Assembly: GCA_003991915.1 (NCBI GenBank)
Contig: RQTK01000025.1
Location: 10,001 to 74,000, forward strand
DNA: 64,000 nt
Source of the DNA: Elysia chlorotica
Taxonomy: Eukaryota > Mollusca > Gastropoda > Plakobranchidae
Direction of reading: 5' to 3'
A model generated the notes under the pieces. It was not told the DNA's origin. It saw nothing but the letters and a program-made list of their open reading frames with translations, and made no database searches. Position numbers and translations under genes: made by a program. Below, in pieces: positions 38,719 through 50,660 of the stretch; the first letter of the stretch is position 1, and each line of letters starts with the position of its first letter.

Positions 38719-41700
38719 TTATTTCTTATTCTTTTTTCCAGAGCTAGAGACCTTTGTCTTGGCAGATACATTGCTTGGTGTTTTTAAGGAAGGACTTTGT
38801 TTCACAGCGCGTTTTAGCCTTTTCGCTGCTGGACTAATCTTGGGTGAAACTTTTTCCTCTTCTAGCTCTAATGATTCAGCTTTTCTTTTTGATGATCTTT
38901 TGGGAGTGGGCTTGGTAGATTTGGCTGGAGATTTGGATACCTCTGTCGATTCTACAGTCGTCTCCTCTTTATCGACGGGTTGCTTGTCCGGTTTTACTGG
39001 CAGTCTGCTTTTATTTACTTCCTGCAACATTAACCAAAGGAAAAATTGGATTTTCTCAATGATCTGATTACATAGTGCATTAATTTATTAATGACAGGGA
39101 GTAAAAGTTTCAAGTAGCTGTCAATCCAAAAAAAATATGTATATCATAAATACTTTAAAAAAAATAATTCTTAACATTTTCTTAATGATTCATTATAATT
39201 GTATATAATTTGTAAAAATTTCAAATCTAAGCTTAAAATTAAAATGGTTGCCATTATTAATTAAAAAATTTTAAAAAAAATAAAACAGTAAAATTTCCAA
39301 ATGCTTTAGTTAACAGCTCCCATCTCATCACTAAATGATCTGAAAATGAAATATGGAGAAAAAGATTTATCCTATTGAATTTAAAAAGAAAAGGCCTTGG
39401 ATGAAGTTAAAAGGGTTGAACAATATAGGTACATTAATTCATGACTCCAGATATTATTTGAACACAAATTATTGATAAAAGCAAAAGAAAGAAGAGGAAA
39501 AAAATAATGCTGTAAAATTATTTAAAAAGACAGCAGAAAACTCGACAACGAATGGTCATGTTTATTAGGCACTGATAAGTTTCTCCCACACCTCGTCTCT
39601 TCCCACATGCACAGAATCCCTGTCACTGTGTCAACTGTGTCTTTGAGTGGGACTGTGTTTAGTGTTATTCCACCTCAGTGCTGGCCCAGCCTTGACACGC
39701 AAACATTGCAGGTTTGTTTAATTTTCACTTACATGTGAATCAAATCTCAATTTTCAGTGATCATGGGATCGAAAATAAATTTCCTAATAAGTTTCTTATG
39801 AAGCTAAATTGAAGTTCACAAAGGAGGAAAGGAGGTAAAGAAAATGAAGAAGACTCTACCCCTCTCCCCCCCTCTTTCTCTCATTATGTTAACCGACCAG
39901 CCCTAAATGTAGATCTAATCAATAAAATGCGAATGTCGCAGTATAGCTTGGTAAACAATATGCAAGGCAGCAAAAAAAATTATAAAAATAGGTATAGTGC
40001 AGCTCTAAGAATACAAAACGATACAGACATGTAAGCTTTCAGCATTTACGCCGTCATGAGACACAATACATGTACCAACTTACAACAATGTCCTCCAAAT
40101 CTAAGTCAATGCCCAGCTTTTGCAGTTTGTTAATTTTCTTCTTCTGCTTGCTAAGCATGTCTGTGAAAGACGAAAGAATTTTCTCTTCAGTCAGTGGACG
40201 ATTGTGCAAGCGCTTAGGCTTTCTGTTGGGCGTCATGTGGTAACGGAAGAATGTGTCAGGATGGATATCACTCAATGGTTTGTATTCACCTGTAACGAGA
40301 AATTCACACAAAAAATTACTGCAAAAATTCAGGTACCAACAAGGAGTATGAGTTTATCAATATTTGCTTATCAGCTAAATACAATTTACAGCAGTATTTT
40401 ATCACCTCTGGTACCATTGTCAGCTTAAAAAAAAAAAAAATCTCCATTTTCAGAAAAATGCCACTTTCTTGTGAAGATGAATGAAGGTTGAACTACGTAT
40501 ACTGAGAGAAACACTGCACCCAGTCATCCCACAAATGGCATAAATTTTTCAGTTATATGAATTATGATAACATTGTAAGATTAATAAAAAAAAATTTAAA
40601 AAAATAGTATGTTGGCCAAGGCACTGCTGTAAGATTGGGGTGTGGCTGTCAAAATAGTTTCCTGTTAATAAGGGTGTAAGAAGGGTTGCATTCTTTTGCC
40701 CTATCTGAGAATCTCTTTAGTTTTTATACCAAGGACATAATGAGAAGTGTAGAACAAGATGCAAGAAAAGAGATATTTGATAAGCCATGCGTCCAACAGA
40801 TAAAATTAAGGTATGCTGATGATACAGCATTGCTCTCCACAATCACCTGAGGGTTTGATATGTATGAAGGTTGGGCAATTACAAAATGAGAGGTAAGAAA
40901 CTTTTTTTTTTTCTTTAAGGAATCCTTACAGAAAAATGCTCCGGATGACATAATAAAAGAACTGAAAATCATTAAGGGGAGGGGTGGGTCCTGAGAGTGA
41001 TTTTCTGTGTTAGCACAAAATGGCGCTAGCCATGCCTATTTATGGGCCTTTCTTGTTTACAAGCTGAGTGCAGATCAATCTGCCGTGTATTATATCGGAT
41101 TAACGGGGTTCCAAGAATGAAACTACTAGACATGGATGATGGGAGTGCCAATAATCTTGTCATTATTTCTTTATGATCCTTTAGAACACCAACACAAATC
41201 AAATACAGGAAATTAGTAAAATAATCAGAAAAAAACGTAGATGTTTTCTCACAATTTTGGCACTCAAAATAGTGACTGGATTTCCGAAAATCCAAATTAA
41301 TAATGAAAAAAAAATAATTCAAAAGACTAAATTTATGTGTCACACAAATTAATGGATGAACTGACTGCAGAAACTAAAATCAGGAAGCCGATAATCAAAC
41401 ACCTTACTGGTCATTTCAGGACCCGTCCCTCCCCTTAAATGCAGGGAAGCCACCAGCCCCTGGTGAAATTTACGGAACGTAGATAGTGGGGAAAAAGTAG
41501 GAAAAGAGGGGGAAGGGCGTTGCTCCTCTGGAGTTGAAAATTTTCAAAATTTTAGTCCGTTTAGAGCGGCTCTGAGAAGGTCCCTGAGATGGTAAATTGT
41601 TACATTTATTAAAGGAAATAATGAATAACATTACGATTACTTGCAAACAGACATTTGCCAATAAACGCTGGGCACAACAGATTTTCTTCTTTGAGGGCTT

Positions 41701-44700
41701 TTATTTGGACCTATAATATTGTCCATAGTGCATCTATATCCACCTCAACTAAGTTTATTTTTAATCTACATGTGCTCTAATTTCATTTATCAGAATTTTG
41801 GTAAATTTTTAACTGTGCAGTGTGCCACAATTTTATGAAGGAATAAACACCGTTGTTTTTTTTTTTTTAAACAAAAGATCAGAGCAAAACATGTGAATAT
41901 CATACCGAAACATTATTAGCAGAAATCCAGATGTAGATCTAGATTACACGAATTTTGAATTAAATTATATAACATGCAGGAAGTTCCTATCTTCCGATAT
42001 AATGTACCTATCAGATAAGATACATCTCAGTTAGAATTAGCTTCAGCTAGATCCAGACCTCTCTTTCATGTTTTATAAAAGTTACCAGACGAGCACGCAC
42101 TTTGATTAACTAACCTCATTTAGTTTGTAATTATTAACAATTAAGCTTAGAACAGTTTGGCCGTTCCTTCATTAAAATAGTCAATTGATCTGAGTCAAGT
42201 CAAACACACCCAGCAGGAATCAATTTGTCAGAAAAGACGACTAGGACTGGATAAAGATGGACAAAGCAGTATTATTCCTAAGAATAAACAAGGTCCATCA
42301 GATAAATTCAAGGTAAAAATTGGTTAACGATATGAGGTCAACTGCAGTGCCGATACCAATAAATAGCATTATCCAAATTTAATAAACAATGATGACATCG
42401 CATCGCATATCACTATATATTGATCTTTTCTTTTCTTTTTCGTACTCGCAAACCTGGGTCAATTTCTTTTTCTACTCGGGTTTTACGAGTAGTTGCGCTA
42501 TTAACTGTAGTTGTATGATAATCTGAAACAATATTGTTTTGCTATAAGCAGTGAAGTTGTTCATTTTCGGATTCAAAAGCGTATAATTTTCACTTTTAAA
42601 AATATGCGGTATGACCTCAGAAATCGCTAGTTGAGTTCGGAGATCAACTCTCATAAGCCAGTTGAAAAAAAATTAACGGTCCTCATGACTGTGGATCTAG
42701 GCTTTGTGCAAGCAATGAGGGCTGAAAGGCACATACTAGCAGAGATTTTTTTTTTCCAAAATAAAATATAAATACGGCTTTCCTGAATTTCCAGACATCG
42801 AATTAAAGAGTCAGAAGATACAGACCCAAATTATATTTCCCAAATTCCGCAAATTTCCGGAAAAGTGGCATCCCTGTAAATGAAGCCAAACTGGCTTTTA
42901 AATAAAATCAATGAGAGGAAACAAAAATATGTGACTTGAATAGACACAGCTGCTCAGAAATTCACATTCTGGAAGCAAAATGAGGAGCAACCAGAATGAA
43001 GGGCAGACTGGCAAGAGGATGTATGAATGACAGCCACTGGCTGCAAAGGGCCACCCAGCATGGATAGCCCAAGAGAGGAATCTTTTCAGACAGATTGTGT
43101 GTGAGGCAAAGTCTGGAACAGCCGACAAGCCAACATGAAGTCATTGACGACGATGCACTATATTTTGTTACTCAAAAAAAAAGCACAAAAAAATTAGACA
43201 TATATCTTAATCTGACAATATTAGTTTTATGTACCACATATTTTCTAAATATCTACTGTAATCTAGATGTCCTAAAGAAAAGATAGTTGATTCCGCTTAA
43301 AACGTACCTCTTAGATTTGTTTAATCCAAAGTTCATATTTAACAGTTACTGTAAATAAAAAAAAAACTAAAGCAAAAGGAAGAGGTGCCTCAGAAATGGT
43401 TTATATTAAGCTGATAGGTGTATCCTAATCTAAAACAAGTTTTATCTAAAGCCTATTCCACTGTATTGCTTTTAATAGTGTCCCAATTTAAATTCTATTA
43501 TCTAACTTCTTGGGAACATTACGTTTGAATGTAGAAGCTCAATTTAGAGTTTGGATGGCATTTGAAAAAGTATAAAATCTTAAAAGATATGACAAGCAAC
43601 ACAAGAAAGATGCAGGTTATTTTCAGTGGGTTACTTTGTCCAAGCGCATTTTTCTTTAGTGATTGTTTTATAGCATTGGCCTCTTCAATTGCTTTTTTAA
43701 CAGTTGGGCTGATTTAATAAATCTTACAATTATCCTAATCAGAAACAAAACCTTTTGCAACTACTGACTACCAGTACCCTTAAATAATCAATAAAGCTTA
43801 GTGATGGTAACTTTGGACATGAAAAAGAAAGGTGAACAAAATGCATGCTTGTAACAAATCTCAAATCACATTTCTCTTACATTTTAAAAGCTTGTTGAAA
43901 AAAAGATAGTTATGACATGTTTCTGCCACAGTTTTTGCCACTGCTGCATACTGGAATTTCACAAAAGCATAACCTTTTGAATTGCCAGTCTGAAAAATAG
44001 AAAATTATACACAGATTAATTACTAAGAAAGAAATTCTAATTGAGTTTATAAGTCACCAGAATAATTATGTTAAATTTGTAATAAAGGGAACAAGAAAAA
44101 AAAAATATTATCAATAAAATACATTTTCTCAACTGAGGGATTAAAAGCTTTCACTAACAAAATAACTCTTTAGAAGCATAATTTGTAATATATTTAAACA
44201 AAGCAAACAAAAAACATCATGAAAAACTATTTGAATGGGTCTGCGTCATGTAAAGCAGGGATGCCACCCTGTCAGTAAAGATAAGTATGATTTTCTTTCA
44301 CCTTGTGAGATTTCCCAATTGACCAATCAAAGATAACCCTTTTCCTCTGGTTGTTTTAATGAAAATGAAATAGTGCTTGAGAATGACGTAGTCCCAGGCC
44401 AAAGAGTAACTAATTAAAAAAAACAACAACAAAACAACTGAAGGATGCAATAGAAGAAGGATGCTACTAAAATTTGTTTTGAATTCATCTTTTTAAAAAC
44501 CTCATGGGCTCAAAGGCCGATAAAAAAAAATTTTCATACAAACCTTTTTAGATCTAGACAACTTTATGTCAAGAACTTTCCCAAACTGTGAAAAGTATTC
44601 ATTTATTTGGCGCTCATAAAACCCATGAGGGATGTGTCCAATATAGACTATACCAGGCAGGCGATCATCATCTGAAACTTCGATCTGTAAAAAAAAAAAA

Positions 44701-47022
44701 ATTAAAAACAACAATAGAAACCCATACTGAATCTTGGCAATTTAATTACCTAAATAATGATTTCCTTGTACAATTAGAAAATATAAACACTCAATACCCT
44801 CATTCTTTAGATACAAGCGTATCAAGCTTGAGTGAGGTAAAGCTCTTTTTTAATTATGTTGCCATAGGAACTGAGGTCACAATGGATGACAATAAACAAG
44901 ATAAGAGTAAAAGAAGTCTGATTGGTTGTTTTTTTTTACCCGTATGAAAAAGGGGCACAAAAAAAGGGCTGAAAATGTTCAAAAAATTATTTTTAAATAA
45001 TTTTAATTTTGCAAAAAAATAAAGTTATAATTTTATCATAAAATCTGGGGGCCATACTTAATGAGTGAGTGAGTTTGTTTTTATGGCACATCAGCATGGT
45101 AACGGTTATATTGTGCCCATGATGTCCTATGACAGTTAATACATTATACTAGTAGCAACTGTGACTCCTTTATCTCTCTGAATAGTAAAAAGGTTGGTTA
45201 AAAGTAAAGGGTATATATACAGTACTTTCAAATATCCATGTGTGAGATTATCACAGTTAAATTTTATATACTAATGTCCTCCAGGTACCTCAGTATGCGC
45301 TTAGGAATAACATAATATATATATATGCTACACTAGTACAAGTTCATGTTGAAACATGTTGAATTTTAAGTTGATTTGGTTTAACGGCAGGACTATATTG
45401 ACTATATTGTAGGTGGGCCCCAAGTCTGATGTCTGACAATTATTTTATGTGCTGCCACACACGAGACAGGGCAGGGAGACTTGCTTTCCTCTCTCAGGCG
45501 GTCACATTATACAGACACCAACCCAGCCAGGTAGAGGAAACAAAATCGGCCAGTGTCCTGATGATTGTGTCTTCTACCACCAGCAATATGATTCGCTCTT
45601 GACATTTTTATCACGACTCCCTTCACAGCATTATCATTATACGTTTCATGCTGTCCAATGTCCTTGTGTTTTTCTTCTTTTTTGTTCATGCTTTTAATTT
45701 TTAAGACAATGATAAATCACAACTTTTGCCGAGTCTCTCTCTTTCTGGGTTTAATTTTTAACGCCTCCTGGGCGTTCTCTAGGGGGAAGCTTCAACAACT
45801 GTAAAGTTAAATTTACAAGGCAAGATAAATAGATAGACATACAATTGCAATTAGAGGAAACAATATCAAAAATAAGTATATTTTGGTGATTGTTGTCATG
45901 GTAGCTCCGCCATCGTGAACTTTTTTTCTTTTTTTACCATAAAATACACACGGTCCTTCCAAAATCCCCTTTTCTATCAAATTTATAAATCCCTGACTTC
46001 TAAGCATGATCCCCCCCCCCTCCCAAACTCGTGTTACTCTCCCGTTTTTTTCTCCTCTTTGCTATCCAATTATAATGCTCTTTACTTTAGTACAAAGTTA
46101 AAGGCATCTATGGCTGCCCCTATATAGTTTATTGTATGCTGCAGCCAGGACTATAGGAGGGAGAGTGACGAGGAGAGAGAAGAAGGGTGGAGGGAGACAG
46201 GGAGGGGGAGAGAAGGAGAATTGATTGAGAGGTATCGGGTGTTACGTGCATGCCTAAATGTTCAAATATTTCAGAAAGCTTATTTCATAAGTTATTTTTA
46301 CGGTGACCTTTTATTTTAATACTTTCAGAGACTAAATATACTAGATCTACTTAAATCTAGGCATTCTAGAGAAATAGGTGTTTAAAGTTTTAAATCATAG
46401 GCTAAGCCGGAAAAAAATGGCGGCCACCCTACACAGATTTTTAAAATATTTGGCCTAAATGTCGCAATGCACAGGTTGTTGCCTGGCATCAGATGCTGGT
46501 ATCCCTCGGTCGACATTCTGTGAGCTTCAAGGAATTAGCAGCCACAAAAAATATAATCTAGTGGCATAGTGTCTATGCCTGGCTGAGAAATTCAGCTTGC
46601 CAACACTTCTGATTCGTTGCATCTGGGTATAAGATTTGATCTAGTTTGTTGGATCACAGGTTGTTTATTGAAAAAAAAATGAGGAAAAAAGGGATTCGTA
46701 TCTGTTGGATGAATGTAGGGTATTCTTTGACTCCGAGTTCGTTATAGTCGAGTTGAAAGTAGATCTAGATCTAGATCTACCTGTCGATCTTCCTTTCTGT
46801 AGGCCTACAAGTGCCAAAGGAGAGGATCCGAAACACGTCGGGGCGTACTGTTGGATGAATAGACCTGCACTTCTATTAACTAATCTACTATTGTACACTT
46901 TTGTTTTTAATGCTCGTTTCGTATTTACTTTATAATATAAAGTTTACCTTCTGGGGCTTTTTCTTTTGAAGTTTCGATTTGGGTGATTTATTCCCTTTTT
47001 TCTTCGGCGTGGTGGGAGCCAT
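38719..47022 (-). CDS. NIFK: NIFK: Ki-67 FHA-interacting nucleolar RRM protein, five exons
   Basis: Coding exons in order of transcription: 47022-46948, 44684-44544, 43989-43881, 40289-40084, 39021-38719. Phases agree at every junction, giving 277 residues (human about 293). Residues 1-33 are Lys-rich, as expected for nucleolar import. An RRM follows, with RNP2 IVYIGHIP (37-44), a [20 protein letters not shown] helix-strand unit, and RNP1 SKGYAFVKF (76-84). The [18 protein letters not shown] segment comes next, then a coiled, basic middle part and a Ser/Lys-rich tail ending GKKNKK. Family members act in pre-rRNA maturation of the large subunit and bind the Ki-67 FHA domain in vertebrates. Whether that partner is kept here is unknown. 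The start is set by the first ATG, in a run typical of the family (APTTPKKKG). Introns carry SINE, LINE, hAT-like and Penelope-like pieces. The last exon is duplicated in inverted orientation at 37942-38123. Confidence 0.95.
39957..40075. mobile_element. Penelope-like element terminal fragment
   Basis: Shares GCAAGGCA, an A-rich run, AGCTCTAAGAATACAAAA, CATGTARGCTTT and a TCATSAGACACAA block with 57245-57370, which lies about 550 bp before a Penelope-type reverse transcriptase fragment. The fragment ends within 10 bases of the exon 4 donor of NIFK (40083). Confidence 0.6.
40731..40850 (+). pseudogene. Non-LTR retrotransposon reverse transcriptase fragment
   Basis: A 39-codon stretch ending in TGA (40848-40850) reads [16 protein letters not shown], then [13 protein letters not shown]. 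The YADD box is the catalytic core (motif C) of reverse transcriptases. The IMR...[10 protein letters not shown] context is typical of LINE-type polymerases. Flanking sequence has stops and no further motifs, so this is a dead fragment in intron 3 of NIFK, antisense to the gene. Confidence 0.75.
42770..42876. mobile_element. hAT-like element end
   Basis: On the minus strand it begins CAGGGATGCCACTTTTCCGG, matching the left end of the element at 58818 (CAGTGATGCCAATTTTCCGT). A possible partner (CAGGGAAGCCACC at 41442) would make a 1.4-kb unit, but no exact 8-bp target duplication was found. Only the end itself is supported. Confidence 0.5.
43282..43465. mobile_element. Pogo/Tc1-type MITE in NIFK intron 3
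   Basis: Starts like the 38418 element (GTTGATTCCGCTTAAAACG) and ends ...GCCTATTCCACTGTA, which in reverse reads TACAGTGGAATAGGC. Both contain an AGGTGCCTC/AGATGCCTT block and TATATTA. About 184 bp, no coding capacity. Confidence 0.6.
45370..45522 (-). mobile_element. SINE 3' part, 5'-truncated
   Basis: On the minus strand the sequence reads GTGACCGCCTGAGAG, then CTGTCTCGTGTGTGGCAGCAC, a GTCAGACATCAGACTTGGGG-like block, and ends in TTAAACCAAATCAA. It matches the bodies at 50540-50660 and 51880-52045. The tRNA-like head is missing. Confidence 0.75.
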
Positions 47023-47604
47023 CTTTGTTAGTGTTTACAAAATTGTCGAAAGTGCAAAGTAGTCGAAAATAAAATATGGCTATGGCTATGGTGTCGTGCT
47101 ACGTTATGATTCGTTCGGAATAACGCAAAAATACTACATGTATCCTTATTTTTTGTCAACAAAAGTCGTGAAAAATCACAGTCGCGAACAGAAAAAGACG
47201 TTGTTGTTGTTGTTGTTGCTGCTGTTGCTTCTACTGATGATGTTCTTTTCTTGTGCATTTTTTTCAACATCCACTGAGAGATTTAAACATCTACTCGGAT
47301 ATGAGACGAGTCAATGATTATCTAGATTGCATTCAGACATAGGGAACGTTTGAATTAAAATTGCAGCAATACCAGTCGTAATGACATTGACATAAAATTA
47401 GCCAACTTCCGATAAAGTGGTCCGTGGTGAAATGGAGATGACATAGGGAATCTGAACACCCTCTTACCCCCTTCCCATCTCTCAATAGCGGGTTCTTAGA
47501 CAGTTGCAATAATACAATGCGTTTTAAAGGGACAGTGGGTTTTAAGGGGTTCTTAAACGGTATTTTTTATTTAGACGAATACCAAGACATCCCACCTCTT
47601 TTCT

Positions 47605-47681
<77 letters not shown>

Positions 47682-48000
47682 AGACAAAATTAAGGCTGCA
47701 CGGAAACTTCTCTGTAAATAATTACAAACGTGAACAGTACTAAATTGATACTAACTTATTTGACGATCACCAATATTTATGTAACTTTGAGGCTCTTTGC
47801 TCACCTCTATGCAAATAGCGTAAACCTGAACGGATTTTCACATCGGTGCACGTTAGGGACCACCGAGGCTTTTTCTGCGGGTGTCACATCTTCTTGTTAA
47901 TAAGATTAAAAATTGTTGTATAATAAAAGAAGAAAAATTTAACCGTGTATTAGTTTTGCTTCTCAAAGAACCATAATAATGTAATTATGTATTCGGTGGC
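47023..48000. other. Upstream region of NIFK with CT array
   Basis: The likely NIFK promoter lies just right of 47022. No TATA box or other motif stands out. A (TTG)n run sits near 47202-47240 and a CT array at about 47610-47681. Otherwise no recognised feature. Confidence 0.5.
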
Positions 48001-48009
48001 CACCCGTCA

Positions 48010-48090
48010 ATTCATCTATGGGTCTAATTTCGAACCTCCGTCTCGCCAACTCAGGTGCCTACCGAGTTACTTGGCCAGCTGTTTTACCGA
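48010..48090 (-). other. tRNA-like sequence (SINE head or tRNA pseudogene)
   Basis: The minus strand has GGCCAAGTAACTCGGTAGGC (A-box-like) and, about 30 bases later, GGAGGTTCGAAATTAGACC (B-box-like). Stems are imperfect, so a functional tRNA is unlikely. Confidence 0.45.
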
Positions 48091-49119
48091 AAGAGTTATA
48101 TAAGCCGTACTAGGCTCTAATACATTGGGATATACCCATCGATCCGGTGCACTGATTAAGACTCAAAAAGAAGAAAGCAAAAACCAAATAAACAATGAAC
48201 CACATATTATATCTATTAGAAGCATGAGATGGCTTAGTGACGCCACATAACGGGGGAACTTCAATGTTAATGATGAGACGAAAAAGGGGTCACGAAGCCG
48301 CGCATCGTGTCTAGCGGGCCTATGCTTATAATGTTACAACATAATATTACATCGATGTGGGCATCTGTGTGTTACCAATCACATTAATTTTTTCTCCTTT
48401 TGTTCTTATTTTTTCTTCCCTTTTTTTTTTTTTGCTTCTATAGTACCTTTCTTTCCGCCCACCCTGTCTGACCCGCAGACACCACGCGCTCGCGCGCTGA
48501 TATGATGCAAAGGAGGGGGGGCGGGGGCGCCATTTTTCTAAGCAATCTAGTGATATTAATAGAAATTTATGGCATACATAACATTTTCTATTCCATGCCC
48601 CAGCCTTTTAGGCTGAGAACATAGAGGCTCGGCAATTCGGGTTGCCGAGAAGCGATGGGTGCCGGGAAGCGGCATTCGGTTTGCCGAGCGGCGCCAAAGT
48701 CGTGCTGAGCGTCTAGTGAACATAGACAAGCGGCAAACCGTACCATTTGTCACCCATTTAGCAATATGACACTTTGTTGGCAGAAAGCAGCTTCACCAGG
48801 TTTCATATAGGTTCACGAAGTAAACAAAAGTAGAAGACTTGACGGAGAAATCACTATCTTTTCCTGCAATTGAAAGCGTACTCTTAGATATTTCATTCAT
48901 ACACAAATCTCGGCACGTTCAATTACATATTAGATACGATAAAATGCAGGTTGAGCAATGCATGGTGTAACTTTCACAACCTGATTTTACCCGAGGAACG
49001 GCTGATTGTCAAGCTCAGTTGCATTTTTGCATATCATGTCATGGTCATTTCCAGTGAAATTAATTCTGAACCCTTTTCCACGCATCTCTAATGATTGTAT
49101 TGTAACTGTTATTGCTCTT
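48091..49119. other. Intergenic DNA with a GC-rich patch
   Basis: A GC-rich stretch at about 48460-48740 contains a G run with GCGGGGGCGCC and two echoes of a GGTTTGCCGAGCGGCG-type word (48640-48690). It could be a promoter-like CpG patch or a repeat. No convincing frame. Confidence 0.4.
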
Positions 49120-49600
49120 TGAATTAAATTTCGGTGAGCGTGGCTAGCTTGATGACATTCGCACTGGCCTATTGAAGCAAAGTTCCCGAGTTCGAAACCC
49201 CCACGGTTTGATTTTCGTACCCCCCCCCCTCTCCGTCGCTAAGATGACATTTGATATTGAAAGGTTTCGTTAAACTGCATAATTTTAATCTAAAACGAAA
49301 CAAAACATTTGAAGCTCAGAAAGCTACATATTGGACTAACAAACCAATGGTCCCTCGTTCAAACCTGGGCGGTTCAAATTCAATTTCGGACTTTGTTTCC
49401 CGCTTCTCATTACTGTGATGTACCGTACTTGGGAGAGTGTATAGCTCAGTGGTTACAGATTTGTGTCCATTAAACCAAAGACCAGGGTTCGAATCCTGGT
49501 CAGTGCATGTTTGATTTTCGCACTTTTCTTTCTCATCACCGTCGATGACATTAATTTGACATGACTTTCAATGTTGAAGACGTCAAACTGCCATTTGAGC
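49120..49600 (+). mobile_element. Cluster of three tandem tRNA-derived SINE copies
   Basis: Three units lie head to tail at about 49120-49290, 49325-49425 and 49434-49600. Each has a B-box-like word (GAGTTCGAAACCC, CGTTCAAACCT, GGGTTCGAATCCTGG), then a TTTGATTTTCG-like body, a TCNCCGTCG..GATGACAT block and, in the first and last, a CGTTAAACTGC/CGTCAAACTGC end. The last copy keeps a perfect A box (TAGCTCAGTGG) and B box. Its acceptor stem does not pair, so it is not a tRNA gene. Confidence 0.65.
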
Positions 49601-50366
49601 TTTTTTGTTCCGCGTTTTGATGTTGAAAAAAAAATGAGTTAAACTTCAGAAGGTACAAATGTGATCCTGTAGAGTTAGAGGAAAATAAACTAAATTATAG
49701 AGAACATACTTTAAGTTTTAGAAAGTAATGCCTTTTACCTTCTTATTTTACGTAGTCACCTTCAAAATATCAAATCAACAGAGCGAAATCGCTTCCACTT
49801 TCCTTGTATATTGATACAATTTTTTTTTTAGATAAATTAATTATTATACAGGTGTAATAATATGTTGTATTTTACGATGCGAATTGACGCTTCTTTTTGT
49901 AAAAAAAAATTAAAATATGCGCGTTATTCCCCTTTGCTTAAACAAAAACGAAACGACAAGTGCAACACAGCAAACAGCCAAACAATGTTCCAGGTCTACA
50001 TGGGCAAATCAGTATAACAGCAGGTTTTGTTTTCTGTCTTTCTAATAATTATGATAGTGGTCAAGTCTTAGCTTAAGATCAGAGTTTGAAACAGACCTGT
50101 TTACGGCACTCCTTGAGTTTGTGGGCGATCAAAGGGGTGGGTGAGCGGAATTCGAGGGGCGAGTGGGTAGGATTCGATTAGGCCTACATCTTAACTTAAG
50201 TCAACCTGTGGAGAGAGAGAAAGAAAGAGAGAGAGAGCAAGGGAGTGTGAGGGACAGAGATAGAGTTTCAATTTTATGTGCTCCTTCCACCGCCAAATCG
50301 AGATGTTGACTCATTATAATTTTTAAACCTTTCAAATCAGTGTAAGCCTTGATTTTAAACATCTTC

Positions 50367-50368
<2 letters not shown>

Positions 50369-50417
<49 letters not shown>
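50369..50417. repeat. (CT)n microsatellite
   Basis: CT array directly before the SINE at 50433. A GA-rich patch also lies at 50208-50245. Confidence 0.9.
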
Positions 50418-50421
<4 letters not shown>

Positions 50422-50432
50422 CCCCCGCCTCC

Positions 50433-50660
50433 GGGTGTTGATGTAGCACTGAGTAGAACATTGGCTTTCGGCGCTGGAGGTCTGTGGTTCGAGCTCTGGC
50501 GGTTGGGTCCATGTCACTTTTTTGTCAGTTTAATGTGAGTGGCTGATACGGGAGTCATGGTATCCCAGCCCTGTCTTATGTGGCAGTACATGAAATTGTC
50601 AAGCGGCAGTGCTGGGGTCCGTCTACGTGTTGTGTTGGACGTTAAACCAACTCAACTACT
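50433..50660 (+). mobile_element. Full-length tRNA-derived SINE
   Basis: The tRNA-like head is GTAGCACTGAGTAGAACATT followed by CTGTGGTTCGAGCTCTGG (B box). The body is ATACGGGAGTCATGG, CCTGTCTTATGTGGCAGTAC and CTGGGGTCCGTC, and the 3' end is TTGGACGTTAAACCAACTCA. Two further copies of the body occur at 45370 and 51880, both on the minus strand. It is the only copy here with both head and tail. Confidence 0.75.

Noticed and set aside
41442..42876. Complete 1.4-kb hAT element.
   Set aside because: The two ends match only partly, and the flanks do not give a clear 8-bp duplication. Only the right end is supported.
46640..46760. Weak resemblance to 62530-62640 (TTTGTTGGAT...TTTATTGA...GTAGGGTAT).
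   Set aside because: The match is short and gapped, and could be chance in AT-rich DNA without a scored alignment.
49434..49510. Possible second functional tRNA gene.
   Set aside because: A and B boxes are perfect, but the acceptor and anticodon stems do not pair. The adjoining repeat units mark it as a SINE head.
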